Positions 21,144 through 33,962 of a stretch of DNA of 64,000 nucleotides are shown here, piece by piece. The notes beneath the pieces are model-generated. The model searched no databases. It was not told where the DNA came from and saw only the letters and a list, made by a program, of their open reading frames with translations. Position numbers and translations under genes: made by a program. This DNA is from Eutreptiella sp. 'Long Island Sound 2002' (taxonomy: Eukaryota; Euglenozoa; Euglenophyceae; Eutreptiales; Eutreptiaceae), in NCBI GenBank assembly GCA_964036045.1, contig CAXIWF010000820.1:1-64000 (forward strand), given 5' to 3'. The stretch's first letter is position 1. Each line of letters starts with the position of its first letter.

Positions 21144-22010
21144 AAGTGTAGGTACGGCGTGTTGATGCGGATGCTGGTGTGTGGTTCTTTTTGAATGGGT
21201 TGTTGGGACATGAAAGGGCGGGGTACGGTGGCCTGTGTGGAATTGGATGGGTGCGGTGGGATGTAAATGTGAATGTGAGCACATTTGGGGGGTTGCACGA
21301 AAGTGTAGGTATGCCGTGTTGAGGCGGATGGGGGAGGGGTGGGTGTTTTTGAATGGGGTGTTGGAACATGAAATGGCGGGGTACCGTGGCCTGTGCCGGG
21401 TTTGGTGGATGCGCTGGGATGCAAATGTGAATGTGAGCACATTGGGAGGGTTGCAAGAAAGTGCAGGTATGGCGTGTTGATGCGGATGGGGGAGGGGTGG
21501 GTGTTTTTGAATGGGGTGTTGGAACACGAAAGGGCGAGGTACGGTGGCCTGTGTGGGGTTGGGTGGGTGCAGTGGGATGCAAATGTGAATGTGAGCACAT
21601 ACGGGGGGTCGCACGAAAGTGTAGGTATGGCGTGTTGATGCGGATGGAGGAGGGGTGGGTGTTTTTGAATGGGGTGTTGGGACATGAAAGGGCGGGGTAC
21701 GGTGGCCTGTGTGGGGTTGGGTGGATGCGGTGGGATGCAAATGTGAATGTGAGCACATTTGGGGGGTTGCACGAAAGTGTAGGTATGCCGCGTTGAGGCG
21801 GATGGGGGAGGGGTGGGTGTTTTTGAATGGGGTGTTGGAACATGAAATGGCGGGGTACCGTGGCCTGTGCCGGGTCTGGTGGATGCGGTGGGATGCAAAT
21901 GTGAATGTAAGCACATTGGGGGGGTTGTAGGAAAGTGTAGGTATGGCGTGTTGATGCGGATGGGGGAGGGGTGGGTGTTTTTGAATGGGTCGTTGGAACA
22001 TGAAAGGGCG

Positions 22011-22296
22011 ATGCTGCCATGGACATCTGAACTGGCTTTGCCAGGCAAAAACATTTCCAGCCGCGGTGGCTCCATTAAGGTCCACCGCTCGCTAGTAAAA
22101 TTGGGGTAAAAATCGGCTATGTTTTTCGCTACACAGAGGGGGTGCTGGTTGTACCATGCACTGCACCACGGCCTCCTAACATCTTTGCAATGAGGTGCAC
22201 TCCACAGCTGCCCTCCCCTCGATCATTACATCACATTCCAAGCCATAGTTGCTCACCCGGGATGCTCCCCTTGCTGGTCTCTCTGGTGATTACCAC
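22011..22296 (-). repeat. E element, inverted copy 7
   Basis: 1153 bp after copy 6; CTCGATC subtype; inverted partner of the direct pair at 22534. Confidence 0.9.
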
Positions 22297-22533
22297 AAGT
22301 GTAGGTACGGCGTGTTGATGCGGATGCTGGTGTGTGGTTCTTTTTGAATGGGTTGTTGGGACATGAAAGGGCGGGGTACGGTGGCCTGTGTAGAATTGGA
22401 TGGGTGCGGTGGGATGCAAATGTGAATGTGAGCACATTTGGGGGGTTGCACGAAAGTGTAGGTATGGCGTGTTGATGCGGATGGGGGAGGGGTGGGTGTT
22501 TTTGAATGGGGTGTTGGGACATGAAAGGGCGGG

Positions 22534-23158
22534 ATTTGTGGTAAACAGCGGAGAGACCAGCAAGGGTAGCATCCCGGTCGAGCAACCATGGGTTGGAATG
22601 TGATGTAATGATAGAAACGAAGGCATTTGTGAAGTGGAATGCATTCTGAAGGTGGTAGGAGGCCGTGGTGCAGTGCAAAGTATACCCACCACCCTCCTTG
22701 TATGGCGAAAAACATCCCCAGTTTTTACCCCGATTTTACTAGTGAGCGGTGGACCTTAATGGAGCTGCGGCGGCTGGACAATGTTTTGGTTTGGCAAACC
22801 GGGTTCGGATGTCCATGCCCTGATCCCAGAGACCTCACCAACGCCATTGGCTTGGGGCACAGAAGCCGTGGATACATCCTGAAGGGGTCCCTTGGGTTGC
22901 CGACTATGCCTATGGAGAACTACCCAGAAACATGCCTTTTTTTTATGTATGGTTTGTGGTAAATAGCGGAGAGACCAGCAAGGGGAGCATCCCGGGTGAG
23001 CAACTATGGGTTGGAATGTGATGTAATGATAGAGAGGAAGGCATTTGTGAAGTGGTATGCATTCTGAAGGTGGTAGGAGGCCGTGGTGCAGTGCAAAGTA
23101 TACCCAGCACCCTCCTTGTATGGCAAAAAACATCCCCAATTTTTACCCCGATTTTACA
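22534..23158 (+). repeat. Direct E pair opening segment copy 3
   Basis: Two copies 418 bp apart, as in segment copy 1. Confidence 0.9.
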
Positions 23159-23170
23159 AGTATTTTACTA

Positions 23171-23421
23171 CATGGTGGGGCACATCCTGCGGCACATGGT
23201 GGGGCACATGGTGGGGCACATCCCAGGGCACATCGTGGGGTTCACAGTGGGGCACACTGTGGGGCACATCATGGGGCACATCAATTGGCATTTGGCGGGC
23301 ACATCGTGCGGCACATGGTGGGGCACATGGTGGGGCACATCATGGGTCACATTCTGGTGAGCATTGAGGGGCACATTCTGGGGCACATCGTGGGCCACAT
23401 TGCGGGGCACATCCTGGGGCA
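23171..23421 (+). repeat. 12-bp minisatellite, copy 3
   Basis: Same length and unit order as copy 1. Confidence 0.95.
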
Positions 23422-24093
23422 GTGCGGTGAAAGGTGGTGTGGTGTGGTCTAGCGTGGTGTGGATTGATGTGGTGTAGTGTTTCTTCCTTTTGTGTGGTGC
23501 CATGTGAGGAACATGTTGTAACCGCTGCATAGTGGTTGATCTTTGTTGTAACTGCGAAGCCTGTAGCCTTGATGCCCCAGGGGTCGTAACGCCCGACACT
23601 GCCCCTGATATCTCCGAACCCACATAACCCTCTTCAGACCCATATCCAGCTTAGGGGAGCGACATATGCGAAGCACTTGTAAGTCCTTTGAACTCCATGG
23701 TGGAATATGAAGAGTACGAAAACCCGGTCTACAAAAATGGAGCAGACATAGAATCTCAATGCGCATTCATCGCACATAATGACACAACGTGAAATCATTC
23801 GAAATAATTTAAATAAATCCGATTGGGAAATCACGAAAGACAAATGCGACTCGACGCGCGCTCACAGGCGACATCTGGCGGCGAACGGAAAACATGAAAA
23901 CAAGCGGAAAATTTACTGCACTAATGTACATCTGAGAATCATTGAAATTCTGATCACATCAGTGTATAATTGAGTGCTGTCAGTGCTGCCGTTACACATG
24001 TGTGGTGCACTGGTTCAGGGCTGTTTGTGTTGTCTTGAGGCCTCATTCCATAGGCGAGGTGGTTTGTGAGTGCCAAAAGAATGCATCCTAGTA
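23422..24093. other. Spacer, copy 3
   Basis: Matches 5979-6650; nothing further recognised. Confidence 0.6.
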
Positions 24094-25963
24094 GGTTACT
24101 TTTGCGTTCTAAAATATCCCAAACACCCGATCATTTTTTTGGGAAAATATCCTAATTATCCTAAAAAAAAGGGTTACGGTTAACCTTAGCTTTAACGGTA
24201 ACCATTTTTTAGGATAGTTAGGATATTTTTGGTCCTTGCCTGGAAGAATATTAAGTACTTGGGATATTTTGGACATTTTTCAGCAGGAGGTTTCAGTCTA
24301 GATGAGTCAGCTAGGGATATTTAGGATATTTAGGATATTTTTTGCATGACGTTTTAGGATCTTTTCTCGCATTTAGAATATTTGTTCTGGCGAGGTTGGG
24401 ATGTTTTTGACGATTGCTTATCACAACATGTTCAGCCTGCGGTTGTTTGTCCATTACGATGTTGAGGATGGTCCACATAATGAGGATATTGTCTCCATCA
24501 GGACTTAGGATATTTTTGGCAATGTACTCATCACAATGGTAGCTGTAACCCTTCTTCGAATCTTTGGAATATTTCTGGTGTTCTGCCCAAAGCTACATGA
24601 AGTACTTGGGATATTGAGGATATTTTTGAGCAAGAACGTTCAGTCAATTGAGGATATTTGGGATATTTAGGATATTTTCTGCATGATCTGAGAGAATGGT
24701 GCTGATATTCAGGATGTTTGGTCTGGCGAGATTAGGAAGTATTTGACACGTGCTGAGCACAACATTTTCAGCATCCTGTTGTAGGCCCATTGGATGGTTC
24801 AGAATATTTAGGATAATTCGAATATTGTCTCCTATAGGACTTATGATATCTTCCTTCTAGCCATCGCTACTTACTCATCACACCAATAGCGGATACTTAC
24901 AATATGTTCGATGATATGCCCCGAACAATATTACGTACTTAGGATATTTAGGATGTTTTTGAGAAAAGAAACGAGCCAGGTCAGAACATTTGGGATACTT
25001 AGGATATTTTCTGCATGAGGTTTAACGATCTTCCCGATGATTCGGATGACTGACTTGGCAAAATTAGGACTCGCAACATTTTCAACATCCCGTTGTTTGC
25101 CCATTGGGATGTTTAGGATATTTAGGATAATTAGGATATTTTCTCCGTCAGCACTTATGATATTTTTATTCTTAGATTTTTCATGTATAGTAATGGCAAA
25201 TTCCTCATCACAACCGTACTTGTAACCACTCTTAGGATATTTAAGATATTCCTTGCTGTTATCGAAGAAAGTGGAGTACTTAGCACATTAAAGATGTTTG
25301 CTAGCCCCAACTTTCAGTCCCAAAAGTTGAGGACATTTAGGATACTTAGGATGTTTTTTGCACAAATTAGACAGTGTTTTTAGGCTAAGGCTAACCGTTT
25401 TATCCATCTCTTTGACAATGACCCATCGCAACATGTTTGCCAGGTCAGGAGGTTTAGGATAATTACATGCCCAGAGCCACACAAAGTACTTGGGATATTT
25501 GGGATATTTTTGAGAACAAATGTTCAGTCAGTTGAAGATATTTAGGATATTTTCTCCAACAGGAGTTAGAATATCGTTCTTTTTACATTTTGCATGTGTA
25601 GTGATGGCAAATAACTCATGACAACCGTAATTGTAACCACGCTTAGGATATGTAGTATATTCGTTGGTGTTATCGAGGAATATTCAGTACTTGGCATAGT
25701 TAGGATGTTTCCTAGCCCTAACGTTCTGTCCCAAAGGCTGGGGATGTTCAGGATACTTAGGATGTTTTTTCCACGCGTTAGACAGAGGTTCTAGGATAAG
25801 GATAACCTATTTTTCCATATCTTTGACAATGACTCATCGCAACATGTTCGCCTGGTTAGGACTTTTATGATAATTAGGATCATTAGGATCTTTTCTGCAT
25901 TCGGACTTAGGATCGTTTTCTCAAACACGACTTAGGACATTCGTTGGCGCGCTTTTCATTTCG
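24094..25963. repeat. TTAGGATATT region, copy 3 (first haplotype)
   Basis: Has the same diagnostic bases as copy 1 (TTCTGGCGAGG, GTGTTCTGCCC, GACTCGCAACA), so it descends from the copy-1 type although copy 2 lies between them. Confidence 0.9.
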
Positions 25964-26983
25964 TACGGGTTAGCCATCGGGATGCGCAGCCTTGATAGAT
26001 CTATGGTTGTGTAGAAGATTGTGATATTGTATTTTAAACTCACTAGGATATTGGGGACATCTGGGATGTTTCTCAAAATTGGTTAGGACAATTTGATCCC
26101 ATACCTCATCTGCTATGGGTTTGACATTTTGGTAAGTTGTTGAGCATCGAATCATGCAGTACTTTGGCAGCCGCGGTTTTGTAGCACACAGGACACATGC
26201 AGTGTTCTGTTTCCAACAGACAATGGTATGTACAAAATTTGTAACATCGTCACGCAACAAACTAGGATTTTTTGAACCGTGAAGTGGACCACTTCGACAT
26301 TCCTTTTTGCGATAGTAATAGTGATACGTCTTTACTACCTGCAATATCACTGCGTCAAGATTTTTGCGGACAAAAGAGGTTGAGGAAAGTTGCAATAGTT
26401 ATGATAATTTGTGGCTTACAGTTTAGAATGTATTTCCTGCCTTTGAATTATGGCTAGATCGAGCATTTGGACCATTCATATATTCCCTCAAGGAGCTAGG
26501 GTTGTTGAGATTCCTCGTTCAGCAAATTTTTGAAATCCTTTTTAGCCTTTGCGTACAGGCCTATGCGGGTTACACAGAAGGATTTCCCGAAGGTATGTGG
26601 CATTGTAGAGGCATGTGCACATTTGGAATCTCTAAGATTCTTGTCCAGGAGGGGGGCGGGATGGTCTCAGCACACTCAGAGGAAGATCTAGCTCCTAAGA
26701 AGGTGCCATGGCGGCCATGTGCGAAAAACATGAGCTTCAATGAGACCTTTGTTCTGCACCATGGAAGTTTTTGGATACAGCTTGCAATAGACAGCACTGC
26801 GCACAAGACACAACACATTGCTCACAGCACGACATGGTGCAAAGAATACAAAACAAAACTCCCAGCAAAGCTGACTAGAAGCCCAAAAAACAAGCTGTCC
26901 CCAGGACAACACTCTCCATACAGCGTATCACTGTGCACATCGATCGGCAACGTCACCGAATGCAACAGATTGGAAAAAACATC
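25964..26983. other. 1-kb spacer, copy 3
   Basis: Ends at the same base and joins satellite at the same point as copy 1, so both inherited one breakpoint. Confidence 0.75.
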
Positions 26984-29573
26984 GTGTTGAGGCGGATGGG
27001 GGAGGGGTGGGTGTTTTTGAATGGGGTGTTGGAACATGAAATGGCGGGGTACCGTGGCCTGTGCCGGGTTGGGTGGATGCGGTGGGATGCAAATGTGAAT
27101 GTGAGCACATTGGGGGGGTTGCAAGAAAGTGCAGGTATGGCGTGTTGATGCGGATGGGGGAGGGGTGGGTGTTTTTGAATGGGGTGTTGGAACACGAAAG
27201 GGCGAGGTACGGTGGCCTGTGTGGGGTTGGGTGGGTGCAGTGGGATGCAAATGTGAATCCGAGCACATTTGGGGGGTTGCACGAAAGTGTAGGTATGCCG
27301 TGTTGAGGCGGATGGGGGAGGGGTGGGTGTTTTTGAATGGGGTGTTGGGACATGAAAGGGCGGGGTACGGTGGCCTGTGTGGGGTTGGGTGGATGCGGTG
27401 GGATGCAAATGTGAATGTGAGCACATTTGGGGGGTTGCACGAAAGTGTAGGTATGCCGTGTTGAGGCGGATGGGGGAGGGATGGGTGTTTTTGAATGGGG
27501 TGTTGGAACATGAAATGGCGGGGTACCGTGGCCTGTGCCGGGTTGGGTGGATGCGGTGGGATGCAAATGTGAATGTGAGCACATTTGGGGGGTTGCACGA
27601 AAGTGTAGGTATGGCGTGTTGATGCGGATGGGGGAGGGGTGGGTGTTTTGGAATGGGGTGTTGGGACATGAAAGGGCGGGGTACGGTGGCCTGTGCCGGG
27701 TTGGGTGGATGCGGTGGGATGCAAATGTGAATGTGAGCACATTGGGGGGGTTGCAAGAAAGTGCAGGTATGGCGTGTTGATGCGGATGGGGGAGGGGTGG
27801 GTGTTTTTGAATGGGGTGTTGGAACACGAAAGGGCGAGGTACGGTGGCCTGTGTGGGGTTGGGTGGGTGCAGTGGGATGCAAATGTGAATGTGAGCACAT
27901 ACGGGGGGTCGCACGAAAGTGTAGGTATGGCGTGTTGATGCGGATGGGGGAGGGGTGGGTGTTTTTGAATGGGGTGTTGGGACATGAAAGGGCGGGGTAC
28001 GGTGGCCTGTGTGGGGTTGGGTGGATGCGGTGGGATGCAAATGTGAATGTGAGCACATTTGGGGGGTTGCAAGAAAGTGTAGGTATGGCGTGTTGATGCG
28101 GATGGGGGAGGGGTGGGTGTTTTTGAATGGGGTGTTGGGATATGAAAGGGCGAGGTACGGTGGCCTGTGTGGGGTTGGGTGGGTGCAGTGGGATGCAAAT
28201 GTGAATGCGAGCACATACGGGGGGTCGCACGAAAGTGTAGGTATGGCGTGTTGATGCGGATGAGGGATGGGTGGGTGTTTTTGAATGGGGTGTTGGGACA
28301 TGAAAGGGCGGGGTACGGTGGCCTGTGTGGGGTTGGGTGGATGCGGTGGGATGCAAATGTGAATGTGAGCACATTTGGGTGGTTTCACGAAAGTGTAGGT
28401 ATGCCGTGTTGAGGCGGATGGGGGAGGGCCGGGTGTTTTTGAATAGGTGTTGGAACATGAAATGGCGGGGTACCGTGGCCTGTGCCGGGTTGGGTGGATG
28501 CGATGGGATGCAAATGTGAATGTGAGCACATTGGGAGGGTTGCAAGAAAGTGCAGGTATGGCGTGTTGATGCGGATGGGGGAGGGGTGGGTGTTTTTGAA
28601 TGGGGTGTTGGAACATGAAACGGCGGGGTACCGTGGCCTGTGCCGGGTTGGGTGGATGCGGTGGGATGCAAATGTGAATCCGAGCACATTTGGGGGGTTG
28701 CACGAAAGTGTAGGTATGCCGTGTTGAGGCGGATGGGGGAGGGGTGGGTGTTTTTGAATGGGGTGTTGGGACATGAAAGGGCGGGGTACGGTGGCCTGTG
28801 TGGGGTTGGGTGGATGCGGTGGGATGCAAATGTGAATGTGAGCACATTTGGGGGGTTGCACGAAAGTGTAGGTATGCCGTGTTGAGGCGGATGGGGGAGG
28901 GGTGGGTGTTTTTGAATGGGGTGTTGGAACATGAAATGGCGGGGTACCGTGGCCTGTGCCGGGTTGGGTGGATGCGGTGGGATGCAAATGTGAATGTGAG
29001 CACATTGGGGGGGTTGTAGGAAAGTGTAGGTATGGCGTGTTGATGCGGATGGGGGAGGGGTGGGTGTTTTTGAATGGGGTGTTGGGACATGAAAGGGCGA
29101 GGTACGGTGGCCTGTGTGGGGTTGGGTGGGTGCAGTGGGATGCAAATGTGAATGCGAGCACATACGGGGGGTCGCACGAAAGTGTAGGTATGGCGTGTTG
29201 ATGCGGATGAAGGAGGGGTGGGTGTTTTTGAATGGGGTGTTGGGACATGAAAGGGCGGGGTACGGTGGCCTGTGCCGGGTTGGGTGGATGCGGTGGGATG
29301 CAAATGTGAATGTGAGCACATTTGGGGGGTTGCACGAAAGTGTAGGTATGCCGCGTTGAGGCGGATGGGGGAGGGGTGGGTGTTTTTGAATGGGGTGTTG
29401 GAACATGAAATGGCGGGGTACCGTGGCCTGTGCCGGGTTGGGTGGATGCGGTGGGATGCAAATGTGAATGTAAGCACATTGGAGGGGTTGTAGGAAAGTG
29501 TAGGTATGGCGTGTTGATGCGGATGGGGGAGGGGTGGGTGTTTTTGAATGGGTCGTTGGAACATGAAAGGGCG

Positions 29574-29859
29574 ATGCTGCCATGGACATCTGAACTGGCT
29601 TTGCCAGGCAAAAACATTTCCAGCCGCGGTGGCTCCATTAAGGTCCACCGCTCGCTAGTAAAATTGGGGTAAAAATCGGCTATGTTTTTCGCTACACAGA
29701 GGGGGTGCTGGTTGTACCATGCACTGCACCACGGCCTCCTAACATCTTTGCAATGAGGTGCACTCCACAGCTGCCCTCCCCTCTATCATTACATCACATT
29801 CCAAGCCATAGTTGCTCACCCGGGATGCTCCCCTTGCTGGTCTCTCTGGTGATTACCAC
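29574..29859 (-). repeat. E element, inverted copy 8
   Basis: Counterpart of copy 4; CTCTATC subtype. The following monomer has GAGCCCATTTGG instead of GAGCACATTTGG. Confidence 0.9.
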
Positions 29860-30726
29860 AAGTGTAGGTACGGCGTGTTGATGCGGATGCTGGTGTGTGG
29901 TTCTTTTTGAATGGGTTGTTGGGACATGAAAGGGCGGGGTACGGTGGCCTGTGTGGAATTGGATGGGTGCGGTGGGATGTAAATGTGAATGTGAGCCCAT
30001 TTGGGGGGTTGCACGAAAGTGTAGGTATGCCGTGTTGAGGCGGATGGGGGAGGGGTGGGTGTTTTTGAATGGGGTGTTGGAACATGAAATGGCGGGGTAC
30101 CGTGGCCTGTGCCGGGTTGGGTGGATGCGCTGGGATGCAAATGTGAATGTGAGCACATTGGGAGGGTTGCAAGAAAGTGCAGGTATGGCGTGTTGATGCG
30201 GATGGGGGAGGGGTGGGTGTTTTTGAATGGGGTGTTGGAACACGAAAGGGCGAGGTACGGTGGCCTGTGTGGGGTTGGGTGGGTGCAGTGGGATGCAAAT
30301 GTGAATGTGAGCACATACGGGGGGTCGCACGAAAGTGTAGGTATGGCGTGTTGATGCGGATGGAGGAGGGGTGGGTGTTTTTGAATGGGGTGTTGGGACA
30401 TGAAAGGGCGGGGTACGGTGGCCTGTGTGGGGTTGGGTGGATGCGGTGGGATGCAAATGTGAATGTGAGCACATTTCGGGGGTTGCACGAAAGTGTAGGT
30501 ATGCCGCGTTGAGGCGGATGGGGGAGGGGTGGGTGTTTTTGAATGGGGTGTTGGAACATGAAATGGCGGGGTACCGTGGCCTGTGCCGGGTTGGGTGGAT
30601 GCGGTGGGATGCAAATGTGAATGTAAGCACATTGGAGGGGTTGTAGGAAAGTGTAGGTATGGCGTGTTGATGCGGATGGGGGAGGGGTGGGTGTTTTTGA
30701 ATGGGTCGTTGGAACATGAAAGGGCG

Positions 30727-31012
30727 ATGCTGCCATGGACATCTGAACTGGCTTTGCCAGGCAAAAACATTTCCAGCCGCGGTGGCTCCATTAAGGTCCA
30801 CCGCTCGCTAGTAAAATTGGGGTAAAAATCGGCTATGTTTTTCGCTACACAGAGGGGGTGCTGGTTGTACCATGCACTGCACCACGGCCTCCTAACATCT
30901 TTGCAATGAGGTGCACTCCACAGCTGCCCTCCCCTCTATCATTACATCACATTCCAAGCCATAGTTGCTCACCCGGGATGCTCCCCTTGCTGGTCTCTCT
31001 GGTGATTACCAC
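30727..31012 (-). repeat. E element, inverted copy 9 (extra unit)
   Basis: CTCTATC subtype. Copies 8 and 9 are followed by the same GAGCCCATTTGG variant, which marks the 1153-bp unit as a very recent local duplication. Confidence 0.9.
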
Positions 31013-31879
31013 AAGTGTAGGTACGGCGTGTTGATGCGGATGCTGGTGTGTGGTTCTTTTTGAATGGGTTGTTGGGACATGAAAGGGCGGGGTACGGTGG
31101 CCTGTGTGGAATTGGATGGGTGCGGTGGGATGTAAATGTGAATGTGAGCCCATTTGGGGGGTTGCACGAAAGTGTAGGTATGCCGTGTTGAGGCGGATGG
31201 GGGAGGGGTGGGTGTTTTTGAATGGGGTGTTGGAACATGAAATGGCGGGGTACCGTGGCCTGTGCCGGGTTGGGTGGATGCGCTGGGATGCAAATGTGAA
31301 TGTGAGCACATTGGGAGGGTTGCAAGAAAGTGCAGGTATGGCGTGTTGATGCGGATGGGGGAGGGGTGGGTGTTTTTGAATGGGGTGTTGGAACACGAAA
31401 GGGCGAGGTACGGTGGCCTGTGTGGGGTTGGGTGGGTGCAGTGGGATGCAAATGTGAATGTGAGCACATACGGGGGGTCGCACGAAAGTGTAGGTATGGC
31501 GTGTTGATGCGGATGGAGGAGGGGTGGGTGTTTTTGAATGGGGTGTTGGGACATGAAAGGGCGGGGTACGGTGGCCTGTGTGGGGTTGGGTGGATGCGGT
31601 GGGATGCAAATGTGAATGTGAGCACATTTCGGGGGTTGCACGAAAGTGTAGGTATGCCGCGTTGAGGCGGATGGGGGAGGGGTGGGTGTTTTTGAATGGG
31701 GTGTTGGAACATGAAATGGCGGGGTACCGTGGCCTGTGCCGGGTTGGGTGGATGCGGTGGGATGCAAATGTGAATGTAAGCACATTGGGGGGGTTGTAGG
31801 AAAGTGTAGGTATGGCGTGTTGATGCGGATGGGGGAGGGGTGGGTGTTTTTGAATGGGTCGTTGGAACATGAAAGGGCG

Positions 31880-32165
31880 ATGCTGCCATGGACATCTGAA
31901 CTGGCTTTGCCAGGCAAAAACATTTCCAGCCGCGGTGGCTCCATTAAGGTCCACCGCTCGCTAGTAAAATTGGGGTAAAAATCGGCTATGTTTTTCGCTA
32001 CACAGAGGGGGTGCTGGTTGTACCATGCACTGCACCACGGCCTCCTAACATCTTTGCAATGAGGTGCACTCCACAGCTGCCCTCCCCTCGATCATTACAT
32101 CACATTCCAAGCCATAGTTGCTCACCCGGGATGCTCCCCTTGCTGGTCTCTCTGGTGATTACCAC
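31880..32165 (-). repeat. E element, inverted copy 10
   Basis: CTCGATC subtype; inverted partner of the direct pair at 32403. Confidence 0.9.
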
Positions 32166-32402
32166 AAGTGTAGGTACGGCGTGTTGATGCGGATGCTGGT
32201 GTGTGGTTCTTTTTGAATGGGTTGTTGGGACATGAAAGGGCGGGGTACGGTGGCCTGTGTGGAATTGGATGGGTGCGGTGGGATGCAAATGTGAATGTGA
32301 GCACATTTGGGGGGTTGCACGAAAGTGTAGGTATGGCGTGTTGATGCGGATGGGGGAGGGGTGGGTGTTTTTGAATGGGGTGTTGGGACATGAAAGGGCG
32401 GG

Positions 32403-33027
32403 ATTTGTGGTAAACAGCGGAGAGACCAGCAAGGGTAGCATCCCGGTCGAGCAACCATGGGTTGGAATGTGATGTAATGATAGAAACGAAGGCATTTGTG
32501 AAGTGGAATGCATTCTGAAGGTGGTAGGAGGCCGTGGTGCAGTGCAAAGTATACCCACCACCCTCCTTGTATGGCGAAAAACATCCCCAGTTTTTACCCC
32601 GATTTTACTAGTGAGCGGTGGACCTTAATGGAGCTGCGGCGGCTGGACAATGTTTTGGTTTGGCAAACCGGGTTCGGATGTCCATGCCCTGATCCCAGAG
32701 ACCTCACCAACGCCATTGGCTTGGGGCACAGAAGCCGTGGATACATCCTGAAGGGGTCCCTTGGGTTGCCGACTATGCCTATGGAGAACTACCCAGAAAC
32801 ATGCCTTTTTTTTATGTATGGTTTGTGGTAAATAGCGGAGAGACCAGCAAGGGGAGCATCCCGGGTGAGCAACTATGGGTTGGAATGTGATGTAATGATA
32901 GAGAGGAAGGCATTTGTGAAGTGGTATGCATTCTGAAGGTGGTAGGAGGCCGTGGTGCAGTGCAAAGTATACCCAGCACCCTCCTTGTATGGCAAAAAAC
33001 ATCCCCAATTTTTACCCCGATTTTACA
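32403..33027 (+). repeat. Direct E pair opening segment copy 4
   Basis: Two copies 418 bp apart, second one truncated as elsewhere. Confidence 0.9.
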
Positions 33028-33039
33028 AGTATTTTACTA

Positions 33040-33290
33040 CATGGTGGGGCACATCCTGCGGCACATGGTGGGGCACATGGTGCGGCACATCCCAGGGCAC
33101 ATCGTGGGGTTCACAGTGGGGCACACTGTGGGGCACATCATGGGGCACATCAATTGGCATTTGGCGGGCACATCGTGCGGCACATGGTGGGGCACATGGT
33201 GGGGCACATCATGGGTCACATTCTGGTGAGCATTGAGGGGCACATTCTGGGGCACATCGTGGGCCACATTGCGGGGCACATCCTGGGGCA
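33040..33290 (+). repeat. 12-bp minisatellite, copy 4
   Basis: One unit reads GTGCGGCACATCCC where copies 1-3 have GTGGGGCACATCCC; copy 5 shares this change. Confidence 0.95.
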
Positions 33291-33962
33291 GTGCGGTGAA
33301 AGGTGGTGTGGTGTGGTCTAGCGTGGTGTGGATTGATGTGGTGTAGTGTTTCTTCCTTTTGTGTGGTGCCATGTGAGGAACATGTTGTAACCGCTGCATA
33401 GTGGTTGATCTTTGTTGTAACTGCGAAGCCTGTAGCCTTGATGCCCCAGGGGTCGTAACGCCCGACACTGCCCCTGATATCTCCGAACCCACATAACCCT
33501 CTTCAGACCCATATCCAGCTTAGGGGAGCGACATATGCGAAGCACTTGTAAGTCCTTTGAACTCCATGGTGGAATATGAAGAGTACGAAAACCCGGTCTA
33601 CAAAAATGGAGCAGACATAGAATCTCAATGCGCATTCATCGCACATAATGACACAACGTGAAATCATTCGAAATAATTTAAATAAATCCGATTGGGAAAT
33701 CACGAAAGACAAATGCGACTCGACGCGCGCTCACAGGCGACATCTGGCGGCGAACGGAAAACATGAAAACAAGCGGAAAATTTACTGCACTAATGTACAT
33801 CTGAGAATCATTGAAATTCTGATCACATCAGTGTATAATTGAGTGCTGTCAGTGCTGCCGTTACACATGTGTGGTGCACTGGTTCAGGGCTGTTTGTGTT
33901 GTCTTGAGGCCTCATTCCATAGGCGAGGTGGTTTGTGAGTGCCAAAAGAATGCATCCTAGTA
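33291..33962. other. Spacer, copy 4
   Basis: Matches 5979-6650; nothing further recognised. Confidence 0.6.

Larger units (their letters stand above)
19432..22533. repeat. 158-bp satellite block 3
   Basis: About 16 monomers. Its first base corresponds to base 1989 of block 1, and the match continues at an exact offset of 17443. It is thus a block truncated on the left by the join at 19431/19432. Confidence 0.97.
26984..32402. repeat. 158-bp satellite block 4
   Basis: About 29 monomers with three inverted E inserts. It matches block 2 at offset 17443 and then contains one extra 1153-bp unit. Confidence 0.97.
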
